Source: Bryobacterales bacterium (GTDB lineage Bacteria > Acidobacteriota > Terriglobia > Bryobacterales > Bryobacteraceae). Taken from it: DNA of 64,000 nt. The notes under the pieces are model-generated. The model did no database searches and had not been told where the DNA came from. It saw nothing but the letters and a program-made list of their open reading frames with translations. Positions 16,842 to 25,358 of this stretch are shown piece by piece. The stretch's first letter is position 1; every line of letters starts with the position of its first letter. The DNA lies in the NCBI GenBank assembly GCA_016716385.1, contig JADJWL010000027.1, positions 124,001-188,000 of the forward strand, given 5' to 3'. Made by a program: the position numbers and the translations under genes.

Positions 16842-19800
16842 TTCACCCGGCGATCCGCGATCTCTTTCAGAGCCTTGGCAAGCACGCGGCCTTCCAGGAA
16901 GCGCTGCGGCGGATTTCGGCGGGCGAACCGCGCCTGCTGATCTCCGGGCTCACGCCGCCGGCCCGCGCGCTCCATGCCGTGCTCCTGTGGCAGTTGTCGG
17001 AGCGCCCGGTGATCGTCGTCACCTCCGGCTCCAGGGAAGCCGAATCACTTCTTGAGACGGCGGAGACATTCTTCGATCTTCTTGTTTCCGGCCGCGAATC
17101 GCAGCGCCCGCAGTTGATCCCTTCCCTCGACGTGCTGCCGAACCAGGGCTTGTCTCCGCACGCCGAAATCTGCGAACAGAGGGCCGTGGGTCTGTACCGT
17201 CTCGCGGCGGGCCAGTCCTCCGTCACGATCGTTCCCCTCGGAGCCGCGTCGTTCCGCGTCTCCCCGCCGGCGTTCTACGAACAACTCGCCGTCTCCCTGG
17301 AGGCAGGCGAGGAGATCCCGCTGGACGATCTGACGGCCCACTTGACGAGCGTCGGCTATCGGCGCCGGGAACCGGTCGAGTCCGTAGGCGAGTATTCAGT
17401 GCGCGGCGGCATCCTCGACGTCTTCCCTCCCGGCGTGGAGCGGCCCGTGCGCGTCGAGTTCTTCGGCGACCAGATCGAATCGATGCGCCGCTTTGACATC
17501 GAATCGCAGCGCTCGATCTCGAAGGTGACCTCGTGCCGTCTGCTGCCGCTCTCGGAATTCCAGCGCCCCGGCGAAACGGGGGAAGATCCCGGTTGGGAAC
17601 TCGCATCGGGCGCCCGCACGCTTCCGCTCTTCTCGCTCGCCGAAAAGCCTTTGATCGTGTGGAGCGAGACGGAGTCCCTGGCGGCGGCGTCCGAACGGCT
17701 TTGGACGCGCCTGCGGCAGCATCCCGGCGAAATCGACTCCGAAGCGCTGTACTTCGATTGGGATGGATTGCGCGAAGCCGCCGCCGGCCAGCAATGGCTG
17801 GACTTCCGGCAGCTTGCCCTGGAGGGCGACAGCCTCCACATCGGCACGCGCCCGTCGATGGCATTCCACGGAAACATGCAGGCGGCGATCTCCGAAGCCC
17901 GCTCGCTGGTGGACTCTGGACAGCGCGTCGTCTTCTTCGCCCCGTCGGCGGGCGAACTGGAGCGCCTCGCCGACGTCCTCAACGAGTACAGCGTGCCCTA
18001 CCAACTCGCGCTCGATCCGGCGAGCCGCGCCGGCGATTATCTCTCCGAGCGAGCGTACTTCGCTGGAACGGCGGCGTCGACGTTCCTCGTCCGCGGCGCG
18101 GTGCGCAAAGGAACAGCATTTACCGACGCGCGAATCACGGTCATCGGCTCCGACGACCTGTTCGACCGCTCCGCTCTCGTCGCTGAACCGGGCATCGCGA
18201 AATCGCACCTGGCGACATTCTCCGCCGACACGCTCGATCTCCAACCCGGCGACTTCATCGTGCACGCGGAGCACGGCGTCGGCCAGTTCCTTGGCCTCCG
18301 CGAGATCGCCCAGGGAGATGCCAAGGGCGACTTCATGCTCATCGAGTACTCCGGCGGCAGCAAGCTGTACGTGCCACTGGCGCGCATGGACCTCGTCCAA
18401 CGCTTCCGCGGCTCCGGCGACGCGAAGCCTGCGCTCGACCGTCTCGGCGGCGTCACCTGGACCAAGACCAAGACCCGCGTCAAAGCGCGGATGCGCGACA
18501 TGGCCGAGGAACTCCTGAAGCTCTACGCGCAACGGCGCATGGCGGAAGGATTCAGCTACTCCCCCGACAGCGACCTGCAGCGCGAGTTCGAAGACGCATT
18601 CGAGTATAGTCCCACGCGCGACCAGACGTCCGCCGTGCGGGACATCAAGCGCGACATGGAAAGCCCGCAGCCAATGGACCGCCTCGTGTGCGGCGACGTC
18701 GGCTTCGGCAAGACCGAAGTCGTGATGCGCGCGGCTTTCAAGGCCCTGGGCGACGGCAAACAGGTGGCGGTGCTCGCGCCCACGACCGTCCTCTGCTTCC
18801 AGCACTTCGAAACCTTCAAGCGCCGCTTCCAGCCCTTCCCGGTCCGGGTGGAGATGTTCAGCCGCTTCCGCACCGCCAGGGAACTCAAGGCCCTCACGGA
18901 AGAACTGGGCCTGGGACGCATCGACATCGCCATCGGCACGCACCGTCTGCTGTCGGCCGACGTTCAGTTCGCCGACCTCGGACTTGTGATCATCGACGAA
19001 GAACAGCGCTTCGGCGTGAAGCACAAAGAGAAGCTGAAGCAGTTCAAACAGACAGTCGACGTGATCGCCATGAGCGCGACGCCCATTCCGCGCACGCTGC
19101 ATATGTCGCTGCTCGGCATGCGCGACATGTCCGTGATCGAGACCCCGCCCAAGGACCGTCTCGCCATTCAGACCACGGTGTCGCACTACAACCCGGAGGT
19201 CATACAAGCCGCGATCGAACTCGAGCTGGGCCGCGGCGGGCAGGTCTACTACATCCACAACCGCGTCGATTCCATCTGGGCGCGCGCCGCCGAGATCCAG
19301 CAACTCGTCCCACAGGCGCGGATCGGCGTGGGACACGGCCAGATGGGTGAATCCGAACTCGAGCGCACCATGCTCGCTTTCATGCGCCACGAGTACAACA
19401 TCCTCGTCAGCACGACCATCGTCGAGAACGGTCTCGACATTCCTCTCGCGAACACCATCGTCATCGAGAATGCGCAGAACTACGGACTCTCGGAGCTGTA
19501 CCAGTTGCGCGGACGCGTCGGCCGGTCAAACCGCCGCGCCTATGCCTACCTGCTCGTGCCGCCGGACACCGAGCTGAGCGAGATCGCCCGCAAACGCCTG
19601 GCCGCGCTCAAAGAGTTCAGCGATCTCGGCGCTGGGTTCAAGATTGCCGCCCTTGACCTCGAACTGCGCGGCGCCGGCAATCTGCTCGGCGGCGAACAAC
19701 ACGGGCACATCGACTCCGTCGGCTTCGACATGTACGTCCGCCTCCTCGATGAAACGGTACGCGAACTGAAGGGAGAAGAGGTGCCACCCGAGATTCACGC

Positions 19801-20230
19801 CACTCTGAACCTTGGGCTCGACGTCCGCATCCCGACCGCGTACATCGCCGACGACACGCAGCGGTTGCGCGTCTACAAGCGGATCGCGGCGGCGCGCGAC
19901 GATGCCGAGCGGACGGAGGTCGCGGCGGAGATCGCCGACAGGTACGGTCCTCTGCCGGAAGCAGTGCGGAATCTGCTCGACTACGGCGCGCTCAAGACCG
20001 CGGCGGAGTTGCTGGGGATCGAGAACATCGAACGGCGCGGCGGGACGGCCAACGTGAAGTTCCACCGCGACACGCGCGTGGATCCGCAGCGGCTCATGCA
20101 AGCCGTGACGGAGACCGAGGGCGCGCAGTTCACACCGGCGGGCGTACTGCGCGTGCCGCTGCCGCCGTCCAGGGGCGCGGAAGCGATCGAGGCCCTGCGC
20201 GGATTCCTGGTACGTCTGCGGCCGGTATAA
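16838..20230 (+). CDS. mfd: Transcription-repair coupling factor
   Basis: A 1130-residue Mfd, the usual length. It displaces stalled RNA polymerase and recruits UvrA. In order I see the UvrB-like N-terminal module, the CarD-like RNA polymerase interaction domain (HAEHGVGQFLGL onward, about 475-535), and the RecG-like translocase with Walker A GDVGFGKTEV (about 619-628), the DEEQ box IIDEEQRFGV near 719, the helicase motif SATPIPRTL and the TRG-type LRGAGNLLGGEQHGHI. The C-terminal TRCF domain ends the protein. The start overlaps rfaE2 by four bases. Confidence 0.97.
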   Translation: MIHPAIRDLFQSLGKHAAFQEALRRISAGEPRLLISGLTPPARALHAVLLWQLSERPVIVVTSGSREAESLLETAETFFDLLVSGRESQRPQLIPSLDVLPNQGLSPHAEICEQRAVGLYRLAAGQSSVTIVPLGAASFRVSPPAFYEQLAVSLEAGEEIPLDDLTAHLTSVGYRRREPVESVGEYSVRGGILDVFPPGVERPVRVEFFGDQIESMRRFDIESQRSISKVTSCRLLPLSEFQRPGETGEDPGWELASGARTLPLFSLAEKPLIVWSETESLAAASERLWTRLRQHPGEIDSEALYFDWDGLREAAAGQQWLDFRQLALEGDSLHIGTRPSMAFHGNMQAAISEARSLVDSGQRVVFFAPSAGELERLADVLNEYSVPYQLALDPASRAGDYLSERAYFAGTAASTFLVRGAVRKGTAFTDARITVIGSDDLFDRSALVAEPGIAKSHLATFSADTLDLQPGDFIVHAEHGVGQFLGLREIAQGDAKGDFMLIEYSGGSKLYVPLARMDLVQRFRGSGDAKPALDRLGGVTWTKTKTRVKARMRDMAEELLKLYAQRRMAEGFSYSPDSDLQREFEDAFEYSPTRDQTSAVRDIKRDMESPQPMDRLVCGDVGFGKTEVVMRAAFKALGDGKQVAVLAPTTVLCFQHFETFKRRFQPFPVRVEMFSRFRTARELKALTEELGLGRIDIAIGTHRLLSADVQFADLGLVIIDEEQRFGVKHKEKLKQFKQTVDVIAMSATPIPRTLHMSLLGMRDMSVIETPPKDRLAIQTTVSHYNPEVIQAAIELELGRGGQVYYIHNRVDSIWARAAEIQQLVPQARIGVGHGQMGESELERTMLAFMRHEYNILVSTTIVENGLDIPLANTIVIENAQNYGLSELYQLRGRVGRSNRRAYAYLLVPPDTELSEIARKRLAALKEFSDLGAGFKIAALDLELRGAGNLLGGEQHGHIDSVGFDMYVRLLDETVRELKGEEVPPEIHATLNLGLDVRIPTAYIADDTQRLRVYKRIAAARDDAERTEVAAEIADRYGPLPEAVRNLLDYGALKTAAELLGIENIERRGGTANVKFHRDTRVDPQRLMQAVTETEGAQFTPAGVLRVPLPPSRGAEAIEALRGFLVRLRPV

Positions 20231-20231
20231 T
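20226..20231 (+). promoter_or_regulatory. TATAAT -10 element before the Ppx/GppA gene
   Basis: A consensus TATAAT overlaps the stop codon of mfd and ends 14 bases before the next ATG, giving a predicted leader of under 10 bases. No convincing -35 was found at 16-18 bp. Confidence 0.4.
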
Positions 20232-20245
20232 CCAGATGGTCCCCG

Positions 20246-21781
20246 ATGCGTCTCGCAGCGGTCGATATCGGCAGTAACTCCATCCGGCTGGAAGTTGCCG
20301 AATCCGGCGCGGGCCCGGTGCAGACGTTGTTCCTCGACCGCACCGTGACGCGCCTCGGCGAAAGCGTCTTCCGCACCGGCGTGATCGGACGGGACGCGCT
20401 CGACCTGACGTGCGAGGTCCTGAAGCGGATGGCGCGGGCGATTCGCCGTCACGAAGTGACCGCCGTCCGCGCCGTCGCCACAAGCGCCGTGCGCGATGCC
20501 CGGAACCAGGAGGAATTCCTCTCGCGCTCGGCCGCCGCGCTCGGTGTGCCCGTCGAGATCATCTCCGGAGCCGAAGAGGCGCGGCTGATTCACCTCGGAG
20601 TCCAGAGCCGGTGGCCCCAGGGAAACAAGCGCCTCCTGCTGATCGACATCGGAGGCGGCAGCGCGGAGCTGATCTTCGACCGCGCAGGGGAAGTGATCGA
20701 GGCGTTCTCGAAGCCCTTGGGAGCGGTTCGGTTGACGGAGATGTTCCTTCGTCAGGACCCGCCCTCGCCAGCCGAACTCCAGCGCCTCGACGACTACATT
20801 CAGGAGAAGATCCGCCCTGCTTCGCGGGTCGCCGAGATGCATCCCACCGACCGGGTGATCGCCACCTCGGCCACAGCTTCGGCTCTGATGTGCGCCGTCC
20901 ACCGCATTCCCCGCTCCGCGCGGGAAAGGGCGGACCGGCTCCGCGCCACCACGGTCCAGTTGCGCAAACTCCAGCGCAACCTTGCGGCGTCCAGCCTGGA
21001 ACGGCGGCGGACGGTCACGGGCATCGGACCGAAGCGGGCGGAGATCATCGTCGCGGGCGCTTCCGTCCTGCTCGCAATCCTCCAGGACCTGCGTTTGCCC
21101 GGGTTCACCTACTCGGTGGCCGGCGTGCGCGACGGCATCATCGCCGACCTGGCAACTCGCGGCGCCGAACCGTCAAGCCCTCAACTCAGCCGCGAGCAGA
21201 AGCGCGAGGTGGAGCGGCTGGCGCGCCGCTACGGGGTGTCAATGCCGCACGCCCGGCATGTCGCCTGGATCGCACGGCGGCTGTTCGACGCGCTGCAACC
21301 GGTGCATCAGGCGTCGCCCGCCGCCGGGATCGTTCTGGAAGCCGCGGCGATGTTGAAAGATGCCGGCCATTTCATCAGCGACACCCGCCACCACCGGCAT
21401 TCCTACTACGTGGTCCTGCATTCAGCTCTCCCGGGGTTTACTGAGCGCGAGCGGATGATGGCCGCCAACCTGTGCCGCTACCACCGGCGCTCGCTTCCCT
21501 CCTCCGGTCACACCGGCTTCGCCGCGTTGAACGCCCAGGAACAGAGAATCGTCACGTCGATGACGCCGCTGCTGCGGCTGGCCGACGCTCTCGACCGCAG
21601 CCGGAAACAGGTGGTGCGGGATCTGGGCATCCGCCTGTCCGCAGTCCAGATCGAGATCGAGGCACGGGCCCTTGCAGCGCCGGAATTGGAAGTGTGGGCC
21701 GCGCAAGAGGCTGCTGAAGCCTTCCGCGCGGTCTTCCGGCGGGAATTGAACGTCTCCGGCGTGATAATAAAAGCAAGATGA
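20246..21781 (+). CDS. Ppx/GppA family exopolyphosphatase
   Basis: A 511-residue ASKHA-fold phosphatase. It shows AAVDIGSNSIRLEV (phosphate 1 motif) and LLIDIGGGSAELIF (phosphate 2 motif), then a C-terminal HD-like all-helical domain with LKDAGHFISDTRHHRHS. This length and layout match long Ppx forms that release phosphate from polyphosphate or hydrolyse pppGpp. Its stop overlaps the start of a CHAD-domain gene by four bases, strengthening a polyphosphate role, since CHAD domains bind polyphosphate. Confidence 0.92.
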   Translation: MRLAAVDIGSNSIRLEVAESGAGPVQTLFLDRTVTRLGESVFRTGVIGRDALDLTCEVLKRMARAIRRHEVTAVRAVATSAVRDARNQEEFLSRSAAALGVPVEIISGAEEARLIHLGVQSRWPQGNKRLLLIDIGGGSAELIFDRAGEVIEAFSKPLGAVRLTEMFLRQDPPSPAELQRLDDYIQEKIRPASRVAEMHPTDRVIATSATASALMCAVHRIPRSARERADRLRATTVQLRKLQRNLAASSLERRRTVTGIGPKRAEIIVAGASVLLAILQDLRLPGFTYSVAGVRDGIIADLATRGAEPSSPQLSREQKREVERLARRYGVSMPHARHVAWIARRLFDALQPVHQASPAAGIVLEAAAMLKDAGHFISDTRHHRHSYYVVLHSALPGFTERERMMAANLCRYHRRSLPSSGHTGFAALNAQEQRIVTSMTPLLRLADALDRSRKQVVRDLGIRLSAVQIEIEARALAAPELEVWAAQEAAEAFRAVFRRELNVSGVIIKAR

Positions 21782-22680
21782 AGCCAGAGGAGGACATTCG
21801 CGCGTTCGCGCGCAGGCAGGCGCGCACCCTGCTGAAGAAGCTCGCCGGGGAGATCGTCCGCACCGCCGGTGAGCCGGACGCCGACGCGATCCACGATTTG
21901 CGGGTGGCGATCCGCCGCGTCTCGCAGTGTCTGTCCATCTTCGCGCCGCTCTACCCCAAGGGCGAAGCGAAGGCGATACGAAAGCGGCTGGCTGCCGTGC
22001 GGAAGCTCGCGGGCGCCGTCCGAGACCGCGATATCGCGATCGAGTACCTGGGCGAGTCGGCGGCCGCGGGCGCCCCGGATCTGATTCCTGTTCTCGCCAC
22101 CGAACGAGAAGAAGAACTGCGACAAGTCGCCGTCCGCGTCCACCGCTGGCAGGCAAAGGAATCGTGGAAGAACTGGCGGCGCCGCCTTCGGGCAAAGTCC
22201 GGCTCTCGCGGGGAAGGCGTCGCACCCTGGGATCTCGCGCGGCCTGCAGCCGCCAACGCCGCCGCGGTGCTGCCTTCGCTGGCGGCAAGCTTTTTCCTCG
22301 CCGGGCGCGCCCTCACCGAGACCGGCGCTCCCGAACGGTTCCATGAACTGCGCATTCTCGGCAAGCGCCTCCGCTACACGCTGGAACTGTTCGCGCCCCT
22401 CTATGGACCGTCCGGAGAACGCCGACTCGCCACCCTCCGCGAGATCCAACAGGCCCTCGGGGAGATCAATGACTGCGTCACCATGCTCGCCCTGCTTCCG
22501 GTGAAGCCGGACACGCCCGTGATGCGCGAGATCGCCACCCGCCGGGACACTCTCATGCGCGAGTTCGCCGACCTGTGGAACAACAAGTTCGACCGCCCCG
22601 GAGAACGGGCGAGGTGGATGCGCGGTCTCAGCCGCCCGCTTGCGCCCGCCGCCAAAGCAGTCACGGCAGCCGCCGTATAA
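21778..22680 (+). CDS. CHAD domain protein
   Basis: A 300-residue conserved histidine alpha-helical (CHAD) protein rich in Arg and His. The first helix has IHDLRVAIRRVSQCL, and the repeat partner is FHELRILGKRLRYTLELF; both are the signature HxLRxxxRRxR helices that line the polyphosphate-binding pore. No CYTH domain is fused. It overlaps the exopolyphosphatase gene (ATGA), so the pair likely works together on polyphosphate granules. Confidence 0.92.
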   Translation: MKPEEDIRAFARRQARTLLKKLAGEIVRTAGEPDADAIHDLRVAIRRVSQCLSIFAPLYPKGEAKAIRKRLAAVRKLAGAVRDRDIAIEYLGESAAAGAPDLIPVLATEREEELRQVAVRVHRWQAKESWKNWRRRLRAKSGSRGEGVAPWDLARPAAANAAAVLPSLAASFFLAGRALTETGAPERFHELRILGKRLRYTLELFAPLYGPSGERRLATLREIQQALGEINDCVTMLALLPVKPDTPVMREIATRRDTLMREFADLWNNKFDRPGERARWMRGLSRPLAPAAKAVTAAAV

Positions 22681-22681
22681 T
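22676..22681 (+). promoter_or_regulatory. TATAAT -10 element adjoining a start codon
   Basis: A consensus TATAAT spans the CHAD stop codon and ends 8 bases before the ATG of the SurA-like gene. The intervening TCAAAAGAT has no Shine-Dalgarno match, as expected for a leaderless transcript. Confidence 0.45.
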
Positions 22682-22689
22682 CAAAAGAT

Positions 22690-23859
22690 ATGCGGTTCAG
22701 CAGTCTGGTTATGGTTTCTGCTGCCCTCGCCTTCCCGGCTCTGGCTGAAGTGAAGGTCATCGAGAGCATCGTGGCGAAAGTCAACGGCGACATCATCACG
22801 CTCACCGACATGGAACGCCACCGTGAAGGAATGCGGCGCGAGTTGGAAGCGCGCAAGGAAATGCAGGCAGCCGAGCGCCAGCAGGTCTTTGAAGAGCGCT
22901 CCAAGAACATCCTGCGGGACCAGATCGACCGGCTGCTGCTCGTTCAGAAAGCCAGGGAAATCGGAATCAACGTGGATCCGGACGTCAACCGGCGCGTCGC
23001 CGAGATCCAGGTCCAAAGCAAGATCGACGACCCCGATAAGTTCCAGCAGTGGCTCTCCGAGCAGGTGCAGCAGCCGTTCGAGGACTTCAAGTCCCAGATG
23101 CGCGACGAACTGCTCGTCCAGCGCGTGATCCGCCAGGAGGTCGGCGGCCGCATCAACATCCCGCGCCCGGAGATCGAGAAGTACTACGAAGAACACAAGG
23201 AAGAATTCATCAGGAAGGAACAGGTCTTCCTGCGCGACATCTTCCTTTCTACGCAGGGCAAGACTCCCGATGAAGCGGCGGAGATCGAGAAGAAGGCGAA
23301 CGACCTCGCCGCCCGCGCACGCAAGGGCGAACGCTTCGATCAACTCGCACGGGAGCACTCCGAGGCGCCGTCGAAAGAGAACGATGGCGAATTGGGCTGG
23401 TGGAAACGCGGCGAACTGAAGAAGGAGATCGAAAACCTCGTCTTCGATGCGCCGCGCAATTTCGTCAGCGATCCCCTGCGGGTGGAGAACGGCTTCGAGA
23501 TCATCAAGGTCGAAGAGCGTCACGCCGAGGGCCAGGCCGCCCTGGAGGACGTGGAGCAGGAGATCATGGAACGGCTCTACATGCCCCGCATGGAACCCCG
23601 CATCCGCGAGTATCTGGTGAAGCTCCGCGAGGACGCCTTCCTCGAACTCCGCGAAGGCTGGGTGGACACCTCCGCCGTACCGGGCAAGGACACATCGTGG
23701 AAGGACCCGGCCCAGCTTCAGCCCGAGACCACCACCAAAGCTGAGGTGGCCGAGCGCGCTCCGCGGCGACGCGTGCTGTGGACGGTCCCGCTGCCCAAAG
23801 GCAGAAGCGCGATTGAGCGCGATCCAGACGAGCCGCCCACGGTGCAGGATGAAAAGTAG
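22690..23859 (+). CDS. SurA-like periplasmic peptidyl-prolyl isomerase
   Basis: A 389-residue exported chaperone. A signal peptide (MRFSSLVMVSAALAFPALA) precedes a SurA_N-type helical domain starting VIESIVAKVNGDIITLTDM. A parvulin/PpiC domain follows at about 175-275 (KEQVFLRDIFLST to NGFEIIKVEERH, with the GELGWWKRGEL loop). Outer-membrane protein folding is the likely role. The C-terminal roughly 70 residues are charged and low-complexity with no domain seen. It has one parvulin domain, whereas E. coli SurA has two. Confidence 0.88.
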   Translation: MRFSSLVMVSAALAFPALAEVKVIESIVAKVNGDIITLTDMERHREGMRRELEARKEMQAAERQQVFEERSKNILRDQIDRLLLVQKAREIGINVDPDVNRRVAEIQVQSKIDDPDKFQQWLSEQVQQPFEDFKSQMRDELLVQRVIRQEVGGRINIPRPEIEKYYEEHKEEFIRKEQVFLRDIFLSTQGKTPDEAAEIEKKANDLAARARKGERFDQLAREHSEAPSKENDGELGWWKRGELKKEIENLVFDAPRNFVSDPLRVENGFEIIKVEERHAEGQAALEDVEQEIMERLYMPRMEPRIREYLVKLREDAFLELREGWVDTSAVPGKDTSWKDPAQLQPETTTKAEVAERAPRRRVLWTVPLPKGRSAIERDPDEPPTVQDEK

Positions 23860-23877
23860 CGGGCGGCTTCGAGGCGA

Positions 23878-24963
23878 ATGAAGTCCCCTTACGTTAGCGA
23901 GATCGAGCCGGACAAGACGTTCACCACCACCTTCCTCGTGCAGAGCAAGGAGATCCGGCAGAAGAAGACCGGCGAACCGTTCCTTTCCCTCATTCTCGGC
24001 GACCGCACGGGCGACCTCGATGCAAAGATGTGGGACAACGTGAGCGAAGTGATGGAAACCTTCGACCGGGACGATTTTGTCCGGGTCAAAGCGCTCCTGC
24101 AGATCTATCACAACCGCCCGCAGTTGACGATCCACCGGATACAACGCATCGCCGACAGCGAAGTGGACTTCGGCGATTACTTCCCGGCTTCGGCGCGCGA
24201 CCGCGACGAGATGCTGGAGGAGTTGCGGGGCGTCATCGCCGGCATCGGTTCGGCTCCGCTCAAAGCGCTACTGGAGGCTCTCTTCGCGGACCCGGAGATC
24301 GCGCGCCGCTTTAAGACCGCGCCCGCCGCCAAGCAGATCCATCACGCCTATCTCGGCGGTCTGATCGAACACGTCCTGTCGCTCTGCGGCCTGTGCAAGA
24401 CCTCTGCCGCTCACTATCGCGGCCACAACCTGGACCTCGATCTCCTGCTCACCGGCGCCATTCTCCACGACATCGGCAAGATTCACGAATTGAGCTACGA
24501 GCGCAGCTTCAGCTATTCCAGCGACGGCCAGTTGCTTGGCCACATGATGATTGCGCTGCGCATGATCGGCGAAAAACTGGCCGCGATTCCGGACTTCCCG
24601 CCACGGCTGCGCAACCTGCTGGAGCACATGATCATCAGCCACCACGGGCATCTTGAGTTCGGCTCGCCCAAGGTCCCGATGTTCCCGGAAGCGCTGCTGC
24701 TGCATTACCTCGACGATCTCGACTCCAAGATGGAATGCATGCGCCAGGCGATTGCCGACCCCCGGTCCGGAAACGGGGAGTTCACGGGGTACCACAACTC
24801 GCTCGAGCGGTCCGTGCTCCGGAAGGCGGCTTACCTCGGCGGTCCCCGGAAACCGCCTCCGCCCGCGGCGCCGCCTCCTCCGTCCAAGCCTGCGGCAAAC
24901 GCCGGGATCTTTGGTGACAAATTGCGGCAGGCTCTGTCCAGCGAAGGTGGTCGGGAAGGCTGA
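23878..24963 (+). CDS. YhaM-like 3'-5' exoribonuclease (OB-fold plus HD domain)
   Basis: A 361-residue protein with an N-terminal OB nucleic-acid-binding domain (about 10-100, KEIRQKKTGEPFLSLIL) and an HD phosphohydrolase domain. The metal-site histidines are in HHAYLGGLIEHVL, AILHDIGKIHELSY, LGHMMIALRM and ISHHGHLEFGSP. This arrangement is that of YhaM/CBF1 ribonucleases, which shorten RNA and some DNA from the 3' end. The C-terminal 40 residues are proline-rich and probably disordered. A GAGGCGA ribosome site supports the ATG. The stop abuts the next start. Confidence 0.88.
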   Translation: MKSPYVSEIEPDKTFTTTFLVQSKEIRQKKTGEPFLSLILGDRTGDLDAKMWDNVSEVMETFDRDDFVRVKALLQIYHNRPQLTIHRIQRIADSEVDFGDYFPASARDRDEMLEELRGVIAGIGSAPLKALLEALFADPEIARRFKTAPAAKQIHHAYLGGLIEHVLSLCGLCKTSAAHYRGHNLDLDLLLTGAILHDIGKIHELSYERSFSYSSDGQLLGHMMIALRMIGEKLAAIPDFPPRLRNLLEHMIISHHGHLEFGSPKVPMFPEALLLHYLDDLDSKMECMRQAIADPRSGNGEFTGYHNSLERSVLRKAAYLGGPRKPPPPAAPPPPSKPAANAGIFGDKLRQALSSEGGREG

Positions 24964-25328
24964 TGGCGCGTCCGGTGCCGCCGCCGCTCGAACTGCTCTG
25001 TCTGCGCATTTTGTGGGACATGGGAGAATCGAGTGCCGGGAGCGTCCGGCAGGCCCTGCCCAACTCCAAGCCTCTCGCCTATACCACCGTCACGACTCTG
25101 CTCGACCGGCTAATGGGCCGCGGCGTCGTGAGCCGGCGAAAGGTCGGCCGCGCCTACGTGTACCGCGCCGAAGCGACGCGAGAGGAAATGCAGCGGGCCG
25201 CGGTCGCCTCGCTGGTCGAGTCTCTTTTTGACGGCTCCGAAATGCGGCTCATTCAGTTCGTCCAGAGCAATTCCGTTGGCGCCGCCGCTCCCGCCGCGGC
25301 CGAAGACCTGGACACGGTGCTTCTCTAG
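24963..25328 (+). CDS. BlaI/MecI/CopY-type transcriptional repressor
   Basis: A 121-residue winged-helix protein. The pattern LELLCLRILWDMGESSAGSV, YTTVTTLLDRLMGRGVV and KVGRAYVYRAEATREE is characteristic of the BlaI/CopY family, whose dimers bind TACA-N-TGTA-like operators and are released by proteolysis. The usual M56/BlaR sensor is not next to it, so its signal and targets are unknown. The lipoprotein gene downstream starts 30 bases away with its own -10-like element. Confidence 0.87.
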   Translation: MARPVPPPLELLCLRILWDMGESSAGSVRQALPNSKPLAYTTVTTLLDRLMGRGVVSRRKVGRAYVYRAEATREEMQRAAVASLVESLFDGSEMRLIQFVQSNSVGAAAPAAAEDLDTVLL

Positions 25329-25345
25329 AACCCGTCTTCTCGCGA

Positions 25346-25351
25346 TATTCT
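25346..25351 (+). promoter_or_regulatory. TANNNT -10-like hexamer close to a start codon
   Basis: TATTCT ends 7 bases before the ATG at 25359. A GAGGA run sits only one base from the ATG, too close to act as a normal ribosome site. Confidence 0.35.
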
Positions 25352-25358
25352 GTGAGGA

